DNA of 64,000 nt from CALKCV01 sp964609515 (GTDB lineage: Bacteria; Cyanobacteriota; Cyanobacteriia; Cyanobacteriales; Microcoleaceae), in the NCBI GenBank assembly GCA_964609515.1, contig CAZSTZ010000006.1, forward strand, positions 1 to 64,000. The letters are read 5' to 3'. Made by a program: the position numbers and the translations under genes. A model generated the notes under the pieces. The model was not told where the DNA came from, searched no databases, and was given only the letters and a program-made list of their open reading frames with translations. Below are positions 52,568 through 60,099 of this stretch, in pieces. Each line of letters begins with the position of its first letter. Within the stretch, counting starts at the first letter, position 1.

Positions 52568-53755
52568 ATGGAATCCGATTTAAAAATTGATTTTGCTTCC
52601 AGAATGAACCTTTTAAAAAGCGAGTCTGCTTTTGAGGTTTTGAGTAAAGCTAAAGCTCTCGAAGCTCGAGGCAAACATATTATTCATTTAGAAATAGGAC
52701 AGCCAAATTTTCCGACTCCAGCTAATATTTGCGAGGCTGCTTTTAAAGCAATGAAAGATGGTTTTACTGGCTATACTCAGGCTGCCGGTTTGTTAGAATT
52801 TCGCGAAGTTATAGCCGAAAATATCGCTAAAACTCGCGGGGTTTCTGTCAGCCCAGAAGAAGTTGTAGTTACTCCTGGGGCGAAACCAATTATCTTTTTT
52901 ACTTTATTGGCATTAATTGATGCTGGAGATGAGGTAATTTATCCCAATCCCGGTTTCCCTACTTACGCATCGACGATTAATTTTGTCGGCGGTAAAGCGG
53001 TAGCTTTGCCTTTATTAGAAGAGGTAGATTTTCGGTTTAAAATTGAAGATTTAGAGCGGGCAATTTCTCCGAAAACAAAATTATTAATTCTCAACTCTCC
53101 CCAAAATCCTACTGGAGGGTTTTTAACGGCGGAAGATTTAAAGGCGATCGCTTCTTTAGCTACCAAACACAATTTCTATATCCTCGCAGACGAAATCTAT
53201 TCCCGCATTCTCTACGATACCGAACATCAAAGCATTATTAGTCTCCCAGGAATGAAAGAAAGAACCATTTTAATCGACGGTCATTCTAAAACTTATGCCA
53301 TGACCGGTTGGCGGTTGGGTTATGGAATTGCCCCTAAAGCTATTGCCAAACAAATAGAATTATTAACAATTAATTCTAATTCCTGCACTTGCGCTTTTAC
53401 TCAAATTGCCGGCATCGAAGCAATTAAAAATGGCGATGATTTTGTCAGAGAAATGGTGGCAGAATTTAAAAAACGTCGCGATGTTTTGGTGGCTGGTTTG
53501 AATGAAATTCCAGGAGTTTCCTGCTTGCAACCTCCCGGTGCTTTTTATGTCTTTCCTTCTGTAAAGAATTTGCCTTTAAGTTGTAGTAAACTGGCTGACT
53601 ATTTATTAGAAGAAGGGGGAGTGGCCGTTTTAGCGGGGAGCAGTTTTGGCGAGTTTGGCGCTGGGTATTTGCGACTTTCTTATGCTAATTCTCTGGAGAA
53701 TATTACTATCGCTATCCAGAGGATGAAAGAGGCGATCGCCCAAATTAATAATTAA
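52568..53755 (+). CDS. Class I/II pyridoxal-phosphate aminotransferase
   Basis: A 395-residue aminotransferase (ATG at 52568; a longer open frame from 52541 crosses a GGTGCGCGGTGCGCACC repeat and is unlikely). The Schiff-base lysine is K241 in DGHSKTYAMTGWRLGYG. LNSPQNPTGG and the start HLEIGQPNFPTPANICEAA match the aspartate/aromatic aminotransferase group. Substrate cannot be set from sequence alone. Stand-alone gene. Confidence 0.92.
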   Translation: MESDLKIDFASRMNLLKSESAFEVLSKAKALEARGKHIIHLEIGQPNFPTPANICEAAFKAMKDGFTGYTQAAGLLEFREVIAENIAKTRGVSVSPEEVVVTPGAKPIIFFTLLALIDAGDEVIYPNPGFPTYASTINFVGGKAVALPLLEEVDFRFKIEDLERAISPKTKLLILNSPQNPTGGFLTAEDLKAIASLATKHNFYILADEIYSRILYDTEHQSIISLPGMKERTILIDGHSKTYAMTGWRLGYGIAPKAIAKQIELLTINSNSCTCAFTQIAGIEAIKNGDDFVREMVAEFKKRRDVLVAGLNEIPGVSCLQPPGAFYVFPSVKNLPLSCSKLADYLLEEGGVAVLAGSSFGEFGAGYLRLSYANSLENITIAIQRMKEAIAQINN

Positions 53756-54192
53756 CAATTAATAATTAATAATTAACAATTAACAATTCACCTTCTCCTC
53801 CCGCATCCAAAAGGGGGGCGAGGGGGGATTTTCCGCCGAGCTGTCATAACGCCATTACCCGTTACCCATCACCTATTGCCCAGAATCATAAAATTTTTCT
53901 TAAGAAATTGGGGTTGGGGCGATCGCTCCTTTATAGTCTAAGATGGTTTTAAGAAAAATCTAAATAGATAATCCCTTGTAGGTTGGGTGAAGTGAAACGG
54001 AACCCAACAATAATATTGTCTTCTTGGATATTTCTAAAATCCTGTCCTACATGGAGTTACAAAAATCAGCAATTTTATGACAGAAAAACAGTCCGTAGGT
54101 TGGGTGAAGTGAAACGGAACCCAACAATAATATTGTCTTCTTGGATATTTCTAAAATCCTGTCCTACATGGAGTTAAAAAATCAGCAATTTT
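53756..54192. other. Spacer with heptamer repeats and a 117-bp tandem duplication
   Basis: Begins with TTAATAATTAACAATT repeats, then GGGGGGCGAGGGGGGATTT. From 53978 to about 54207 a unit of 116-117 bp is present twice. It starts with the GTAGGTTGGGTGAAGTG arm and runs through AATATTGTCTTCTTGG to ATGACAGAAAAAC. No gene besides the duplicated start of the cupin gene. Confidence 0.7.
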
Positions 54193-54207
54193 ATGACAGA
54201 AAAACCA
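53978..54207 (+). repeat. Tandem duplication including the cupin start region
   Basis: Copy 1 starts at 53978, copy 2 at 54095; they are near identical, with one indel near 54059. Each ends with TTTTATGACAGAAAAAC. The second ATG (54193) is the true cupin start, while the first (54077) is followed by an unrelated sequence. The promoter and ribosome-binding region may therefore be doubled. Confidence 0.85.
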
Positions 54208-54717
54208 ACAAACAAAACCAACTCAATTCCCCATCTTTTAAAAGCTAGCGACATAGAAGCTATGCCCGAAAAGATGAAAGTTCATCCGATAAATAAAGAA
54301 GCAGTCCGCCATACCAAATTCCTCAGCGATGCCCTGGAAATGAAAAATTTAGGGATTAGATTGGTGCGGGTGGAACCGGGTAAGGAAACTACTCAATTTC
54401 ACTTTCACTACCACGAGGAAGAGTTTATTTACATTATTTCTGGTAAGGGCATAGCTCAAATTGGCGAACAGGAAATAGAAATAGCAGCGGGAGATTTTAT
54501 GGGTTTTACTGCCCCATCTTTGCCCCACGCTATGAAGAATACTTCTGATGAGGATTTGGTTTATTTAATGGGAGGGGAACGAAATAATTTTGATATTGCG
54601 GATTATCCAAAAACCGAACAAAGGTTGATTCGATTTAATGGGGAACGTAAATTAGTAGATTGGCAAGATTTGAAGGAGTTTAGAAAGGTTCCAGAAGAAG
54701 ATTGTCCGAGAAATTAA
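54193..54717 (+). CDS. Cupin-domain protein
   Basis: A 174-residue single-cupin protein. The metal-site motif is HFHYHEEEFIYIISGKG, with histidines and a Glu positioned as in cupin motif 1. Motif 2 reads GDFMGFTAPSLPHAMKN. A conserved LRPA-like region is absent. Function may be an isomerase, dioxygenase or sugar-binding protein; not resolvable. It is bracketed by GTAGGTTGGGTG arms (54095 and, inverted, 54764-54797). Confidence 0.85.
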   Translation: MTEKPTNKTNSIPHLLKASDIEAMPEKMKVHPINKEAVRHTKFLSDALEMKNLGIRLVRVEPGKETTQFHFHYHEEEFIYIISGKGIAQIGEQEIEIAAGDFMGFTAPSLPHAMKNTSDEDLVYLMGGERNNFDIADYPKTEQRLIRFNGERKLVDWQDLKEFRKVPEEDCPRN

Positions 54718-54763
54718 AAGCTTTCTTTTGTCATTGCCAGGGGTTGGAAAAATGAGTTGAGAA

Positions 54764-54797
54764 GATGTTGGGTTGCGTTTCACTCCACCCAACCTAC
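54764..54797. repeat. Inverted GTAGGTTGGGTG arm downstream of the cupin gene
   Basis: GATGTTGGGTTGCG then CACTCCACCCAACCTAC, the complement of the arms at 53978 and 54095. Together they bracket the cupin gene as a split palindrome. Confidence 0.7.
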
Positions 54798-54868
54798 AAA
54801 AAAATCTAACCCCTTCTCGCAATGGCAAAAAAAGATTTATTCTTAAAATATTTTGGAGGAATTAATTA

Positions 54869-56479
54869 ATGGCACGTTTGGCTTTATTGAGCGTATCAAA
54901 TAAAATCGGTTTGACAGATTTGGCGCGGAGTTTGGTCGAGGAATTTGATTATGAAATAGTTAGCAGCGGCGGTACTGCTAAAACTTTAAAAGATGCGGGA
55001 ATTGCCGTTAAAAAAGTTTCCGACTATACCGGTTCGCCAGAAATTTTGGGGGGGCGAGTAAAAACTCTTCACCCGCGCATTCATGGAGGCATTTTGGCGC
55101 GGCGAGATGTTCCTCAAGATTTGGAGGAATTGACCGCTAACGATATTCGCCCGATAGATTTGGTGGTAGTGAATTTATATCCTTTTGAGGAAACCATCGC
55201 TAAAGAAGGAGTAACTCTGCCAGAGGCGATCGAACAAATCGATATCGGCGGGCCGACATTGTTGCGGGCGGCGGCGAAAAACTTCGCCCATTTAACGGTT
55301 TTATCTAACCCCTCCCAATACGATAGTTACTTAGAAGAGTTGCGCCAAAACGGCGGGGAGGCATCTATAGAGTTTCGGCAAAAGTGCGCTTTGGCGGGTT
55401 TCCAACATACGGCGGCCTACGATCGCTCTATTTCCGCTTATCTGGAAGGGCAAACCGACGACACCGCCGAGACATATACTCTCTCCGGCACCAAGCGCCA
55501 AACTTTGCGTTACGGAGAAAACCCCCACCAGACCGCTGCTTGGTATCAAACCGGTTCGACTCCCACTGGTTGGGCGGCAAGCAAGATTCTCCAAGGGAAG
55601 GAATTAAGTTACAATAACTTGGTTGACTTGGAGGCCGCCCGACGGATAATTACTGAGTTTGTCTCTCGGGGCGTCGCTCGGCCAGGCAAGTTTAGCGACA
55701 GCGATGTTGCTTTCTCCGAGCGCCAGGAAGCAGCTAACGACGAGCCCGCCGTGGCAATTCTCAAACATACCAATCCTTGCGGGGTAGCGATCGCCCCAAC
55801 CCTCGCGGAAGCTTACGAAAGAGCTTTTGCCGGCGACTCGGTTTCTGCTTTTGGCGGCATCGTCGCTTTAAATCGTCCTCTGGATGCTGCCACTGCCACT
55901 GCTTTAACTAAGACGTTTTTAGAATGCGTGGTGGCGCCGGGTTGCGAGGCGGAAGCGGAGGAAATTATTAAAGCTAAGTCAAAATTGCGGGTGTTGCTGC
56001 TGCCAGAGATGAAACGCGGGGGCCCCGGAGTGGTGAAGGCGATCGCTGGCGGTTTTTTGGTACAGGCATCCGACGATGCCGACGACGATCCGGACCGGTG
56101 GGAGGTTGCCACGGAGAAAAAACCGACTCCCGAACAGTTGGCAGAGTTGTTGTTTGCCTGGAAGGTTGCCAAGCACGTTAAGTCTAATGCGATCGTGGTA
56201 ACGCGCGATCGCGCCACTGTCGGTATCGGTGCCGGTCAAATGAACCGCGTCGGCGCGGCGAAAATTGCTTTGGAGCAAGCGGGAGAGAAGGCCAAAGGGG
56301 GGATTTTAGCTAGCGATGGGTTTTTCCCTTTTGACGATTCCGTGCGGACTGCGGCGGCGGCTGGGATAAGTGCTATAGTTCAACCTGGGGGCAGCATTCG
56401 CGATAAGGATTCTGTTGCTGCCGCTAACGAGTTGGGTTTGGTGATGGTTTTGACTGGAGTGCGTCACTTTTTGCATTAG
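54869..56479 (+). CDS. purH: Bifunctional AICAR transformylase/IMP cyclohydrolase
   Basis: A 536-residue enzyme that completes purine synthesis. MGS-like cyclohydrolase domain (ARLALLSVSNKIGLTDLAR, GGRVKTLHPRIHGGIL, QIDIGGPTLLRAAAKN) then the transformylase with LRYGENPHQTAAWY, ILKHTNPCGVAIA and SDGFFPFDDSV. GGAGG stands 9 bases before the ATG. Full length. Confidence 0.97.
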   Translation: MARLALLSVSNKIGLTDLARSLVEEFDYEIVSSGGTAKTLKDAGIAVKKVSDYTGSPEILGGRVKTLHPRIHGGILARRDVPQDLEELTANDIRPIDLVVVNLYPFEETIAKEGVTLPEAIEQIDIGGPTLLRAAAKNFAHLTVLSNPSQYDSYLEELRQNGGEASIEFRQKCALAGFQHTAAYDRSISAYLEGQTDDTAETYTLSGTKRQTLRYGENPHQTAAWYQTGSTPTGWAASKILQGKELSYNNLVDLEAARRIITEFVSRGVARPGKFSDSDVAFSERQEAANDEPAVAILKHTNPCGVAIAPTLAEAYERAFAGDSVSAFGGIVALNRPLDAATATALTKTFLECVVAPGCEAEAEEIIKAKSKLRVLLLPEMKRGGPGVVKAIAGGFLVQASDDADDDPDRWEVATEKKPTPEQLAELLFAWKVAKHVKSNAIVVTRDRATVGIGAGQMNRVGAAKIALEQAGEKAKGGILASDGFFPFDDSVRTAAAAGISAIVQPGGSIRDKDSVAAANELGLVMVLTGVRHFLH

Positions 56480-56644
56480 GTAATTGTTAATTGTCAATTG
56501 TTAATTGGCAATTAACAACAAGGTTATGTTATAATTCAGTTTATTTAAGAGGGTTTTCGGGAGGACAAAAAACTGGAGAATCCATCAATAGATCCATAGG
56601 AGCAAAAGCTATTCAGAGAACGCACTGGGGCAGAAATAGCTGAA

Positions 56645-56914
56645 ATGCGAGAGTATATGACTGAGTGGGAATCATCCACATACACTAGCGTGGCCCACAG
56701 TATTTGGGAACACTCTTTGAGAAAAGGTTTCGAGCCTTTGAAATATCTTAGAAAAGCCCACAATTTTAATAAAAAAGGAGCGAGGCGAGTTCCCAAGGCA
56801 GGGTATAGCAGCCATGGTTCGGCAGTTTATAAAAAAGGTAGCGAATACTTGTATGTTAGACCTGATGTTTTTGGTAGCGAAAAAATTGTAACTTATGGAG
56901 TAAACGATGACTAA
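56645..56914 (+). CDS. Small basic protein, possible orphan toxin tip (unrecognised)
   Basis: An 89-residue frame that is open upstream to 56600 (…LFRERTGAEIAEM…) but has no start there. Composition is acidic then basic: HSIWEHSLRKGFEPLKYLRK, NFNKKGARRVPKAGYSSHGS, then KKGSEYLYVRPDVFGSEK. I cannot assign a family. It looks like the C-terminal end of a larger toxin that has lost its N-terminal part. It overlaps the next gene by 8 bases, as toxin-immunity pairs often do. Whether it is expressed from ATG 56645 is uncertain. Confidence 0.4.
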   Translation: MREYMTEWESSTYTSVAHSIWEHSLRKGFEPLKYLRKAHNFNKKGARRVPKAGYSSHGSAVYKKGSEYLYVRPDVFGSEKIVTYGVNDD

Positions 56915-57326
56915 AACAACCCTGAAAAATTACAGCGCGATCGAGGTTACGAAAAACCAGATCGGCAAACTCTTAGACCAATTAATAGTTTGCGAACGTA
57001 ACACTAAGGAAGAGCGCAAACGCTTGCTGCCAGAGTGGCAGCAAGCAGAAGATTTTACCGTCTTAGATGAAATGGAAATGTTAACGGCGGACATCAGAGG
57101 ATATGCCAGTCAAGTCAATATTTCTGGCGGGATAAAAAATGAAAATGAAGCAATTCAAAGACTAGAAAATCTGCAAGTTTTCCAGAAAAAAAGCATAGCT
57201 GACTGGTACTTTAATACTGAGGAGGGAGACTACTTGCAAATCAAGCTTTATCTTTCTTTGTTAGATTATCTTCGCCTTTTAGTTCTCAAATATCTCCAAC
57301 TTCTCCCAACGCCAGAGGAAAAATAG
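56907..57326 (+). CDS. Helical protein of unknown function, possible immunity partner
   Basis: A 139-residue, probably all-helical protein (KNQIGKLLDQLIVCERNTKEE, LQIKLYLSLLDYLRLLVLKYL). GGAG 8 bases before the ATG lies inside the upstream gene, so translation is coupled. No signal peptide or DNA-binding motif. The tight coupling to a gene that looks like a truncated toxin end suggests an immunity-type role (inference only). A short inverted-repeat element is inserted 15 bases after its stop. Confidence 0.5.
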   Translation: MTKTTLKNYSAIEVTKNQIGKLLDQLIVCERNTKEERKRLLPEWQQAEDFTVLDEMEMLTADIRGYASQVNISGGIKNENEAIQRLENLQVFQKKSIADWYFNTEEGDYLQIKLYLSLLDYLRLLVLKYLQLLPTPEEK

Positions 57327-57333
57327 AGAGTAA

Positions 57334-57501
57334 GTTTTAGTGGGATCATCCCATAGAAAGCAAAAATATTTTTTCGATCTCATACCTCGAACCTCAAACA
57401 TCTCCTACCTCCCGCTTAAGGAGGTCTTCTGACCTCTGAGCGAGGACCATTAGCGTTCAATTTTTGGGTTTTTACTTGCATTGAGATGCTCCCGTTTTAG
57501 T
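57334..57501. mobile_element. 152-bp non-autonomous element with perfect 8-bp target duplication
   Basis: Element 57342-57493 between GTTTTAGT copies (57334-57341 and 57494-57501). About 96% identical to 26077-26229: one T indel and four or five substitutions, one of them in the left end (GGGATCATCCC). The two copies therefore moved recently. Confidence 0.9.
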
Positions 57502-57532
57502 TTTCAGTTATTAGTTGCAGAAAACAATAAAT

Positions 57533-57937
57533 ATGCAAACAGAAACGATTACTTTAAAAGTTCCAGAAGTCATTTATCAACGTTTGGCGAACACTGCCAG
57601 AGGGATGCAGCGTCCTCTGGAAGAAATAGTCATTCATGCTTTAAAGGTTGGAATCCCTCCAGGTTATGAAGACGTGCCCGAGGAATTTCAAGCAGATATT
57701 GCTGGATTAGATAGATTGGATGATGATAGTTTGTGGCGCATTGCCCGCAGCCGAAAAACAGAAACAGAAATGGAAGAATACAATAGTTTGCTTGAGGCTA
57801 ATTCCAGCAGTAAATTAACGGATAGGGAAGAATTGGAGTTGAGAAAAATGCGACGGGAAGCAGATTTATTTATGCTGAAAAAAGCACAGGCAGCAGCCTT
57901 ACTTAACTGGCGGGGATATCAGGTTCGTCCGATGTAG
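57533..57937 (+). CDS. Small protein with ribbon-helix-helix-like start, paired with HNH gene
   Basis: A 134-residue protein from ATG at 57533. It starts TETITLKVPEVIYQRLANTARG, which looks like a ribbon-helix-helix DNA-binding motif, followed by RPLEEIVIHALKVG and a long charged helical tail. It stands 39 bases before an HNH gene on the same strand, an arrangement I recall from many cyanobacteria. It could be a regulator or antitoxin-like partner. Confidence 0.65.
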   Translation: MQTETITLKVPEVIYQRLANTARGMQRPLEEIVIHALKVGIPPGYEDVPEEFQADIAGLDRLDDDSLWRIARSRKTETEMEEYNSLLEANSSSKLTDREELELRKMRREADLFMLKKAQAAALLNWRGYQVRPM

Positions 57938-57976
57938 GAACTGCCGTTCTCATTAATAAATAGAAAATCAATAATT

Positions 57977-58402
57977 ATGTCTTTTTATATTTCAGAAAGT
58001 CTGCGAGCTAAGATTGCAGAAAGCGATCGCCACCGTTGCTCTTATTGCTTAACCAGCGAAATCAATAGTGGCATTCGCATGACTTACGACCATATTTACC
58101 CGCGTTCAAAAGGTGGAGAAACAAGCTTTGAAAATGTTTGTTTGGCTTGCCAAAGCTGTAATGAATTTAAAAGTAATATAATTGAAGCGATTGACCCTTT
58201 GATTGGAGAAACAGTATCTTTATTTCATCCTCGCCAACAGCAATGGTCAAATCATTTTCAATGGAGTTCTGATGGTACGCAAATTGAGGGTATAACTGCT
58301 GTTGGTCGAGCAACAGTTACAGCTTTAAGAACGAACAATCCAGTTATAGTTGCCACCAGAAGGCGTTGGGTAGTTGTTGGTTGGCATCCTCCCGCAGACT
58401 AA
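57977..58402 (+). CDS. HNH endonuclease-family protein
   Basis: A 141-residue protein with a typical HNH core: RCSYCLTSE zinc pair, MTYDHIYPRSKGGETSFENV, and CQSCNEFK. A C-terminal region of about 70 residues (TVSLFHPRQQQWSNHFQWSSDG and a late RRRWVVVGWHPP) follows, a pattern widespread in cyanobacterial HNH proteins. It pairs with the 57533-57937 protein. DNA target unknown. Confidence 0.87.
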   Translation: MSFYISESLRAKIAESDRHRCSYCLTSEINSGIRMTYDHIYPRSKGGETSFENVCLACQSCNEFKSNIIEAIDPLIGETVSLFHPRQQQWSNHFQWSSDGTQIEGITAVGRATVTALRTNNPVIVATRRRWVVVGWHPPAD

Positions 58403-58457
58403 ACTCGATTATACCCATTTTTGTGATAGCAATCTTATTTATTTTAAGGAGGAAATA

Positions 58458-59366
58458 ATGATGACGGTGGCTTCTCAAAAGGAGCAAGTTCGGCAAATCA
58501 AAGTCAAATTGTTGTTGAGCGGCGGACACGAATATACTGTATTTCTTCAATCCAATTCTACCCTGCTCCAATTGCTGATAAAAATATTAGTATCTCGTTC
58601 TCAAAAAAAAGCCGATGCTGTTAGTTTGTTGCAAATTCCTATCGAGGAAGGTCGCTCTTGTCTGTGTTTTTCTAGCGAAGATTTAATCGGAATTGTTACT
58701 AATCCACCAATCTATTTACAAGATCGGTTATCAACTCAAGAAACACAACCAAATCCTACTATTCAATTACCAGACGATTTAATCTCTCGCTATGCCGCGA
58801 TCGATAACTTTTTGACTCCTGCGGAAAATCAACAACTTTTCGATTATGTTTGCCAAAAACAGGCAGATTTTGTTCCTACTACTACTTCCACTAATGCTGA
58901 TAATTATCGGCGGTCTTTGGTGTTACATTCTTTTCCCGAGTTTAGAGAATTAATTGTTAATAAAATCCAAAAATTAATTCCCGATGTTTGGGCTAAGTTA
59001 AATATGGAACCTTTTCCTATTGGGCAAATAGAAAGTCAATTAACTATGCATAATGACGGCAATTTTTATAAGGTTCATAACGATAACGGTTCCCCAGATA
59101 CGGCTACTCGGATTTTGACTTACGTTTATTATTTTAATCGGGAACCAAAGGCTTTTTCTGGGGGAGATTTAGTTATTTACGACAGCAAAATTCAGGGGAA
59201 ATATTATGTGAAGGGAGACACTTTTAAAACTGTCGAACCTCGCAATAATGTTATTGTCTTTTTCCACAGTCGTTATATGCACGAGGTTTTGCCGGTTAGA
59301 TGCGATTCTAAAGAGTTTGCCGATAGCCGTTTTACGATTAATGGTTGGGTGAGAAGGGCGGATTGA
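58458..59366 (+). CDS. 2OG-Fe(II) oxygenase with extra N-terminal domain
   Basis: A 302-residue protein from ATG at 58458, with AAGGAGGA 4-11 bases upstream; the frame is open to 58374. An N-terminal domain of about 95 residues (KVKLLLSGGHEYTVFLQSN…) of unknown type precedes a prolyl-hydroxylase-like double-stranded beta helix. Fe ligands are H and D of the second HND in MHNDGNFYKVHNDNG and the distal H in RYMHEVLPV; the 2OG-binding R is in SRFTINGW. A paralogue follows 81 bases later. Confidence 0.88.
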   Translation: MMTVASQKEQVRQIKVKLLLSGGHEYTVFLQSNSTLLQLLIKILVSRSQKKADAVSLLQIPIEEGRSCLCFSSEDLIGIVTNPPIYLQDRLSTQETQPNPTIQLPDDLISRYAAIDNFLTPAENQQLFDYVCQKQADFVPTTTSTNADNYRRSLVLHSFPEFRELIVNKIQKLIPDVWAKLNMEPFPIGQIESQLTMHNDGNFYKVHNDNGSPDTATRILTYVYYFNREPKAFSGGDLVIYDSKIQGKYYVKGDTFKTVEPRNNVIVFFHSRYMHEVLPVRCDSKEFADSRFTINGWVRRAD

Positions 59367-59375
59367 TTTGGCAAA

Positions 59376-59406
59376 CCGTAGAACAGGCAAGATGCCTGTT
59401 CTACGG
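59376..59406. repeat. 31-bp perfect palindrome, GAACAGGCA family
   Basis: CCGTAGAACAGGCA-AGA-TGCCTGTTCTACGG, 14-bp arms, 9 bases after the first oxygenase stop. It is the longest member of the family in this window. Confidence 0.8.
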
Positions 59407-59447
59407 TACAAAAATTATGAATGATTATCATTTAATGGAAGCTAATA

Positions 59448-60029
59448 ATGGAAGCTAAATTTATTAAGTTTCTCAATTTTCTTTCCCCCCAGGAACATCA
59501 AAATATGGTCGAGTGGGTTCTGAAATACGAGCAAAATTTTGAGTTGAGTAAAAGCAGTTCTAGTAAGGAGAGTTATAGGCGATCGCTCGTAATGCTTTTA
59601 ACCCCAGAAGCAGAAATTTTAATCGCCCAACGCATTACGCCCATAGTGCTTATGGCGATGGAAAAATTAGGCGTTTCTGGCTTAAATCTCGATAAAATAG
59701 AAGCTCAAATTACCGCCCATAACGACGGTAATTATTACAGAACTCATAACGATAACGGTATGTCTCCTCTGGACGAACGAGAGCTTACTTATGTCTATTA
59801 TTTTTATCGGGAACCAAAAGCATTTTCTGGGGGCGAGTTAGTTCTTTACGATGAAAAAAAAGAGGGCGATCGCTTTCTTAAAGCAGATTCTTTTAAACTA
59901 ATCGAACCTACTAATAATAGTATTATTTTTTTCCGCAGTCGCTACTGGCATCAAGTTTTGCCGGTTAGTTGTCCTTCGGGTAATTTTGCGGACAGTCGTT
60001 TTACAATTAATGGTTGGATCTGGAAGTAA
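59448..60029 (+). CDS. 2OG-Fe(II) oxygenase, catalytic-domain-only paralogue
   Basis: A 193-residue protein close to the catalytic part of 58458-59366: AHNDGNYYRTHNDNGMSP, then ELTYVYYFYREPKAFSGGELVLYD, the distal H in RYWHQVLPV and R in SRFTINGWIW. It lacks the N-terminal domain of its neighbour. Same-strand tandem suggests duplication. The substrate is unknown; related cyanobacterial proteins may hydroxylate prolines or other peptide residues. Confidence 0.88.
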   Translation: MEAKFIKFLNFLSPQEHQNMVEWVLKYEQNFELSKSSSSKESYRRSLVMLLTPEAEILIAQRITPIVLMAMEKLGVSGLNLDKIEAQITAHNDGNYYRTHNDNGMSPLDERELTYVYYFYREPKAFSGGELVLYDEKKEGDRFLKADSFKLIEPTNNSIIFFRSRYWHQVLPVSCPSGNFADSRFTINGWIWK

Positions 60030-60056
60030 TAAACGTTTCGTAGTAATGATTTTAGC

Positions 60057-60077
60057 GAACAGGCAGGATGCCTGTTC
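60057..60077. repeat. GAACAGGCA palindrome between convergent genes
   Basis: GAACAGGCA-GGA-TGCCTGTTC, 27 bases after the oxygenase stop and 23 bases before the end of the ankyrin gene on the other strand. It is suited to a shared bidirectional terminator. Confidence 0.7.
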
Positions 60078-60099
60078 TACGGTCGTTACTACGAACTTG

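Noticed and set aside
56525..56640. Upstream frame ending …GAKAIQRTHWGRNS before the 56645 gene
   Set aside because: It is in a different frame from the 56645 gene and stops just before it. It may be a toxin remnant, but no family match or start supports calling it a gene.
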